Shown in pieces: positions 58,191 to 64,000 of a stretch of DNA of 64,000 bases. Numbering within the stretch: position 1 is the stretch's first letter; every line of letters starts with the position of its first letter. Position numbers and translations under genes: made by a program. Source of the stretch: Prionace glauca (taxonomy: Eukaryota; Chordata; Chondrichthyes; Carcharhiniformes; Carcharhinidae); the NCBI GenBank assembly GCA_037974335.1, contig CM075736.1, forward strand, positions 4,060,863-4,124,862, read 5' to 3'. The notes beneath the pieces were generated by a model. The model was given only the letters and a program-made list of their open reading frames with translations. It was not told the DNA's origin and did no database searches.

Positions 58191-59339
58191 TGTCTTACGT
58201 ACTCACAGTCAGTTTCACTGATGTCAAGCTGGTGTTCTTCTCTGGCTATTGTCTCCTACTGGCCAACTGTCACTTCCAGGTAAACAGAGGGTGCACACGG
58301 GGACATGGAAGCTAACTGTAAAATTGTTGATCCCAGAGAACTTTGAAGACCTCAGAAGATTGGTGATCTATGAGTCCCCTTGAAGGGGGAAATTATTAAC
58401 CAGCTATAAGGTTTTGGACAGAATACGTAGGCACTTTCAGTAAGGAGTTAAATGATTCTTGAAACAAAGATGATAAGCTAATGAAACAAATAGTTACACA
58501 TATGTGGATGCATTAACGGAATTAAATAAGTAATTATGGTCTTAAAACATGTATGCTGATATTTTAAATGTATCTTAAGTATTGAATAAATTGTCCATTT
58601 TAGCCAAAGGCAAATTTCTGCAAGTTATGATGGTAAAGGCAAAAGAGTTCAGAGCCAAAAGACTGGGAACCTCAGTAGTTAGCAGAATTCATATCAGAAA
58701 GTTTCTGGTGAGGGAACACATGTTGCAATTTTATGAATAGGGATTTTCATTGTCTAGACATAGAATAGATATGTACCTGGATGCAGGATCATGTGTATAT
58801 CCAGTTTTGGCATAAGCTAGTGGGAATGTTCACTTTGACCTCTATGCTGAGTACCCATAGTGACATAGCGACAGGGAAGTGAGTTCAGCCGAGATGGGAA
58901 TCAACATCCAGGTTAAATGGACAAATAAGATATCGTTATGCTGGATGGTAAAATGCGATTGGCTGAGTTACTTGTCAGGAGTATTACTGAAGTATGTTTA
59001 CTAAGTGTAATAGATTTTGAATTAATATGAGGTGGGAATGATCACAAGACAATCTAGAATTGATTTGTTTTTGATTGTATACATTGGATTCATCAGGGGG
59101 GTTCTGCCAATCTATTCCAGAGCTCCTTAACCCGCTTGGTAATCTCCAAGCTGCTTGTCGCGTTTTGCTTAAACAGAGATATCTGCCTCGTGAGTTTTGT
59201 ATTTTCTGTAGTTAAGGAAGCACTGGCCATTTCAAACTACCCCACAACACCTCTCTCTGAGTCTCCATTGCACTAGTGGGAAGCACTCAAGGGGAACATT
59301 AAGAGGTTCTTCATCCTTAAAGGAGAGAGGCAGGGGAAA
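58191..59339. other. Unrecognised sequence right of the array
   Basis: No further V cassette, repeat family or gene is recognised here. Confidence 0.5.
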
Positions 59340-60577
59340 TGTCCAAACTCTAGAAAAGCATGCAGATTCTACTCCGGTTGCAGTTAATGCAGCTCAGTGT
59401 CAAGGAAGATCTCCAGGAGACGAAGAGCCTGCAAACCTTATACTTTGCCTTGGGGGTCTCCAAGGTCATTCTCTGCTCTATGGAGCAGGATAAAATGTGC
59501 TTGCATTTTTTCTTCCAAAAGGTGCACAGAGAGAGACTTCTGAGATCAGCAGCCTAAAGGAAAAAGGTGGTTCGGTAAAGTCATTGCAGTCTGACATTCT
59601 GAAGATCAGCAAATCCTTCTATGCTGGACTGAATGGCCTGAGGCCAAACAGCACCACCTCCCAGTACTTCCTGTAGCCTATCATGGAGTTCTTAGACAAA
59701 AGAAATCAGGAGAGTCTGAACAAATTGTGAACTCTGGACAAGCTGACAAAGGCCCTCAAGTCCCTTGAGATGATTAAATTCCCAAAAGCTTATCAGCTGA
59801 GTTTTATTCAGCTTTGTGGGACTGGATTGGCTCAGACATGCTGGAAGTGTGCAATAGTATGCTTCTGGATGACAGATATCAGAACCATCATCTACAAGCA
59901 GAAGGGGGAAAGGGTAAACATTAGAAATTGGTGATCCATTTCATTATTGCACGTAAACTATAAAATTCATTGCCAATCAGGTCAAGTTCGCCCTGGGGTC
60001 AGTGATCCACCCAGACTTGAGCTGTACCTGGCAGGAACATCTCTGATAGCCTCACACTATCCAAGGATATGGTTTCCTATGTGCAGGAGAGGGGGGTAGA
60101 CACTTGTCTCATCAGTCTGGACCAGAAGGCATTTGGCAGAATATCGCACACCTATGTGATGGATGTGCTCTCAAACATGGGATTTGAGGAAGGAATCCAC
60201 AATTGGATCCAACTGCTACACAAACATCAGTCGTGTAGTATCAATGAATGGGTGGGAATTGGAAAGCTGTCAGATCAAATTTTGCATCAGGCAAGGCTGC
60301 CCTCTCTTTTGTCCTATTTGTGTGTTGTATTAAACCTTTTGTTGAGTCCATCAGGAAGCATCTGGGCATAAAAGGAGTGACAATCCCAGACAGAGGAAGC
60401 GTGCAGGTGAAAGCCTTCCTGCGCTTGGATGATGTCACCACCTTCTGCTCAGATTCATCATCGATGCACAGGTTCCTGAACATCTGTAACCAGTTAAGTG
60501 TGAGGCCATATTCCATGGGAACTGGGCTGGCCAGTCCTTTGTCCCCTTCACATCAGTTCAGGTTACTGGGGATATCA
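59340..60577 (+). mobile_element. Tx1-like LINE, RT part, decayed
   Basis: Plus-strand fragments of a Tx1-group (L1 clade) reverse transcriptase: MVSYVQERGVDTCLISLDQK, AFGRISHTYVMDVLSNMGFE and, one frame over, VLFVCCIKPFVESIRKHLGI, GVTIPDRGSVQVKAFL and DDVTTFCSD. Several stops and shifts show it is dead. It continues at 61,476 after SINE insertions. Confidence 0.8.
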
Positions 60578-60599
60578 TAGAATCCTCACAGTGCAATTG

Positions 60600-60985
60600 G
60601 AGGCCTGGGTGGCACAGTGCTCAGCACTGTTGAGCACCGGGGACTGAGGTTCAATTCCAGCTTCAATCACTGAGTGTGTAAAGTTTGCACATTCTCCCTG
60701 TGTCCACGGGTTCCCTCAGATGCTCTGGTTTCCTCCCACACTCCAAGCATGTATGGGTTAAGTTGATTGGCCATGCTAAATTGTGATATTCTGCCGAATG
60801 CCTTCTGGTCCAGACTGATGAGACAAATGTCTACCCTCCTCTCCTGCACTTAGGAAATCATATCCCTGGAGAGTGTGAGCCTATCAGAGATGTTCCCGCC
60901 AGGTACAGCTCAGAGGGATTGGCAGGGTAAATACATAGGGTTATGGGGCTAGGATGGGATTGTTGTTGGTGCAGATTCAATGAAT
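60600..60985 (+). repeat. HE1-type SINE interrupted by an inverted templated insertion
   Basis: SINE head (gggtggcacagtgctcagca, ttcaattccagc) and body (cacattctccctgtgtccac, attggccatgctaaattg) lead to 60,782. A 130-bp foreign block follows, and the SINE resumes at 60,913 (gagggattggcagggtaaat). It is inserted in the Tx1-like LINE. Confidence 0.8.
60783..60912 (-). repeat. 130-bp inverted copy of neighbouring LINE sequence
   Basis: The block is the reverse complement of 60,018-60,147 (Tx1-like RT) with only a few mismatches and the same length. It lies inside the SINE about 640 bp away. Confidence 0.85.
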
Positions 60986-60989
60986 CAAA

Positions 60990-61475
60990 TCATAGAGTCA
61001 TAGAATCCCTACAATACAGAAGGAGGCCATTTGGCCCATCAAGTCTGTACCAACCAAAATCCCACCCAGGCCCTAATCCCAAAAACCCTCATTTACCCTG
61101 ATAATCCACCTGACACTGGGGTCAATCTTGCATGGCCAATCAATCTAACCTGCATATCTTCTGACTGTGGGAGTAAACTGAAGCGTCCAGAGGAAACCCA
61201 CGCAGACACAGTCAGAAAGTGCAAATTCCACACATGATGTGGAGGTGCCAGCATTGGACTAGGGTGGGCACAGTCAGAAGTCTCACAACGCCAGGTTAAA
61301 GTCCAACAAGATTATTTAGATTCATGAGTTTGTGATTCCAAATAAACCTGTTGGACTTTTTAACCCGGTGTTGTGAGACTTCTTGCTGTGCAAACTCCAC
61401 ACAGACAGTGACCCAAGGCCAGAATTGAACCCGAGTCAATGAGGCAGCAATGCTAACCACTGTGGCACTCTGCCA
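60990..61475 (-). repeat. HE1-type SINE containing a hairpin retroposon
   Basis: Reverse-orientation SINE (tagaatccctacaatacaga, gcatatcttctgactgtggg, aaccactgtggcact) interrupted at 61,234-61,387. Confidence 0.85.
61234..61387 (-). repeat. Hairpin retroposon with 15-bp target-site duplication
   Basis: A 154-bp imperfect palindrome of the same family as 2,219-2,389, in opposite orientation. It is flanked by gtgcaaattccacac (61,219-61,233) and gtgcaaactccacac (61,388-61,402), one mismatch. It is inserted into the HE1 SINE. Confidence 0.7.
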
Positions 61476-62770
61476 CTTATGGTTTGGAGCAGCTGAGGAA
61501 TGTGACAAAAATTAGGAGGAGCATATTGCCAAGGTAATGCAAAAACTGGGCAAGTAGGAGCAATATTTCCTCTCCATTGCAGGAAAAAATCTGGTTATCA
61601 GGTATGCAATACTCCCTGGTCTGATACTATGCCACAACAGCACCCGAGTCATCTTCAAATTTTCTCCTGATCCAAGATGGATCATGGCCAAAAGGACACC
61701 ATGCAGAAATCTCTGGATAAGGGGGGAAAAATTGTACACAATGCCACTCCCATCCTGATGGCTACACTTGTGTGAAGCCGTGTCAAGACAGTTGAACTAT
61801 ACCGCATCACCTGTCTCTCATGGAGAAACTTTTTCAGAAAAACACCTTTGACCACAAGGCAATCAAGCAGTGGTCCGCACGCAGTGTCCTTGGGACGCTG
61901 AGGGAAAAGGAGTTGGTAGATCCTGTTGGATGGTTCTGAGCAGACTGTTAGAGTCATTTGGCAGAATTCCTTGTCACCAGAACTTTTAACAACCACAAAG
62001 ACTGAGCTTGGCTGGTGGTGAAAAGGGCAATCCCCATAAGATTCTTCAAGCACACCCAAAGTCTCCACCTTTGCAACTGCCCTCGAAGTGGCCATGGGAG
62101 CAGTGTAGAAAAAATGGTTGCACACCTCCTTGTGGAATGTTCCTTTGCAAAGATGATCTAGAAAGAGATGCAGTGGTACTTGTCAAGGTTCATCCAGATC
62201 AGCTCTGTGATGCAGCAGTCTGTGCTCTACGCTTTGTTCCCAGGGACACACTCTGAGACAAACTTCATTTGCTGCTGGAGGGTTATCAACTTGGTGAAAC
62301 ACTTTTTGGTCTGCCTGAAACATGTTGATATTCCAGTACAAAGAATTGTCCTCAATCAAGTGTTGCAAACTGGCATATTCCAAGGTATAGGACTATGTGC
62401 GAAGGGTCACACTAAAGCTTGGCAGCCACTGTTCAGGTGCAGGAGAGAAAGGCCACTGCATCAGGTCTTTCAGCCAATGTAGAATGAGGCGTTAGTAACC
62501 AGGTAAAATGCCTCAGACTGTGTATATATTTCTAACTGTGTACATTTTTATTAAAGCACTGCAAAGTGCAACATAACCAATGTATATAGTTTGTAAAGAA
62601 TTTTGGAATTTGTAATGAAAATATTGAAATATATGTAATGTTCTCAAACTGAACTCGGTGTGAATTTTGATCTTAGGAGGAAATGTAAACATTATTGAAC
62701 TTTACTGTCGTAATAATTAGAAATGTTTTATAATATGGTTTTCAAACTTTATATGAATAAAGTATATTTT
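61476..62770 (+). mobile_element. Tx1-like LINE, 3' part, decayed
   Basis: Continues the element at 59,340 with a LSIAGKNLVIRYAILPGLIL-like block, a QWYLSRFIQISSVMQQSVLY block and the 3' UTR ending tgaataaagtatatttttg. It is similar to 10,470-11,505. Confidence 0.75.
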
Positions 62771-62819
62771 TGCCCTTGAGGTGACTGTGGAAGGGAAGAG
62801 ACCATTGTAAACTTTTTTA

Positions 62820-64000
62820 TAGACCGGTTGGCCTGACTTCGGTCATTGACAAGATTTTAGAATCCATTATTAAAGGTGAAATCGTGGAGTACTTGGATTG
62901 AGTCAGCACAGCTTCTTTGAAGATGTAACAAGAAAGTTCGATAAAGGAGAACCAGTGGATGTGATTTATTTAGGTTTCCAAAAGGCCTTTGACAAGGTGC
63001 CGCATCGGAGACTGTTAAGTAAGTTATGAACCCATGGCATTAAGGATAAGATCCTGGCACATACAGAGGATTAGCTGATTGGCAGAAGGCAGAGAGTGGG
63101 GATAAAGGAGTCTTTTTCAGAACGGCAGCCAGTGACTAGTGGTATGCTTCAGGGGCCAGTGCTGGGACCACAACTTTTCACAATATACATTAACAATTTG
63201 GAAGAAGGAACTGAAGGCACTGTTGCTAAGTTTGCAGATGATACAAAGATACATAGAGGGACAGGTAGTATTGAGGAAGCAGGGGGCTGCAGAAATATTT
63301 GGACAGGAGAGTGGATAGGAAAGTGTGCAAAGAAGTAGCACATGGAATACAATGTGGAGAAGTGTGAGGTTATGCACTTTGGAAGGAGGAATGGAAGCAT
63401 AGGCTATTTTCTGAAGGGAGAAATGCTTAAGAAATCAGAAACACAGAGAGACTTGGGAGTCCTTGTTCAAGATACTGTTCAGGTTAACGTGCAGGTTCAG
63501 TCAGCAGTTAGGAAAGCAAATGCAATGTTAGCATTCATGTCACAAGGGCTAGAATACAAGCACAGGGATGTATTTTTGAGGCTGTATAAGTCTCTGTCGG
63601 ACCCCACTTGGAGTATTGTGAGCAGTTTTGGGCCCCGTATCTAAGGAAGGATGTGCTGGCCTTGGAAAGGGTCCAGAGGAGGTTCACAAGAATGATCCCT
63701 GGAATGAAGAGCTTGTGAGTTGAGGAATAGTTGAGGACTCCGGGTCTGTACTTGGAGTTTAGAAAAATGAAGGCGGATCTTATTGAAACTTACAAGATAC
63801 TGCAAGACTTGGATAGAGTAGACATGGAGAGGCTGTTTCCACTAATAGGAAAAGTTGGAACCAGAGGGCACAACCTCAGGCTAAAGGCACAATCCTTTAA
63901 AACAGAAATGAGGAGGAATTTCTTCAACCAGAGCGTGGTGAAGGCTTTGGAGGCCAGATTTTTGAGTGTCTGTAAGACAGAGAAAGATAGACTCTTAATT
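62820..64000 (+). mobile_element. CR1-like LINE, runs off the window
   Basis: RT fragments in order: RPVGLTSVIDKILESI, VIYLGFQKAFDKVPHR, SGMLQGPVLGPQLFTIYINN, FADDTKIHRGT, YNVEKCEVMHFGRRN, QRDLGVLVQDTVQVN and FTRMIPGMKSL. Stops and shifts break it, for example in the block between FDKVPHR and the PQG region. The 3' end lies beyond position 64,000. Confidence 0.85.

Noticed and set aside
1-64000. CRISPR arrays, operons, bacterial genes, tRNA or rRNA genes
   Set aside because: None seen. The tRNA-like segments are SINE heads, and the base composition, introns and repeats are those of a vertebrate nuclear genome.

Overview
The window looks like nuclear DNA of a cartilaginous fish, probably a shark. 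It has tRNA-derived HE1-type SINEs in both orientations, CR1-like LINEs with 8-bp microsatellite tails, Rex1-like and Tx1-like LINEs, and several other dispersed repeats typical of elasmobranchs. This is inferred from repeat content; I could not run a database search. Most open frames are LINE fragments or their antisense shadows.

Region 1 (1-15.7 kb) is a patchwork of repeats: a dispersed repeat plus CR1 piece, a retroposed hairpin element, a large inverted repeat of U2-snRNA-like dimers around a retrovirus-like fragment, Rex1-like and Tx1-like LINE pieces, and a decayed near-complete CR1-like LINE (11.5-15.7 kb). Region 2 (15.7-28.6 kb) is mostly unrecognised sequence with SINEs, CR1 ends, a minisatellite and a decayed PIF/Harbinger transposase.

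Region 3 (28.6-58.2 kb) holds the only host gene I recognise, on the minus strand: a CEACAM-like immunoglobulin-superfamily membrane protein. Read 5' to 3' (right to left), a tandem array of four about 4.8-kb units (58,190 down to 32,980) each carries a putative promoter, a signal-peptide exon and one cysteine-less IgV-like exon. Left of the array are a single C2-type Ig exon (29.3 kb, interrupted by a Rex1-like LINE) and a single transmembrane exon (28.7 kb). All visible junctions are phase 1, so any V exon could splice in frame to the next V, to the C2 exon or directly to the transmembrane exon. This is a variable-cassette/shared-constant layout, comparable in logic to UGT1A or clustered protocadherins. 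V exons differ more between units than their flanks do, and their differences are shuffled, which suggests gene conversion; cassette 3 has a premature stop.

Unit 2 contains a full-length 4.5-kb CR1-like LINE (40,276-44,813) with both frames open. ORF2 has no AUG before its endonuclease domain. Its frame joins ORF1 in -1 exactly at a canonical UUUAAAC heptamer followed by a G-rich tract. The ORF1 esterase domain has lost its three catalytic motif residues. Unit 1 carries a CR1 copy that looks twin-primed, with exact empty sites in the other units.

Region 4 (58.2-64 kb) is a decayed Tx1-like LINE split by SINEs, including a 130-bp inverted templated insertion, followed by a CR1 fragment that runs off the window.
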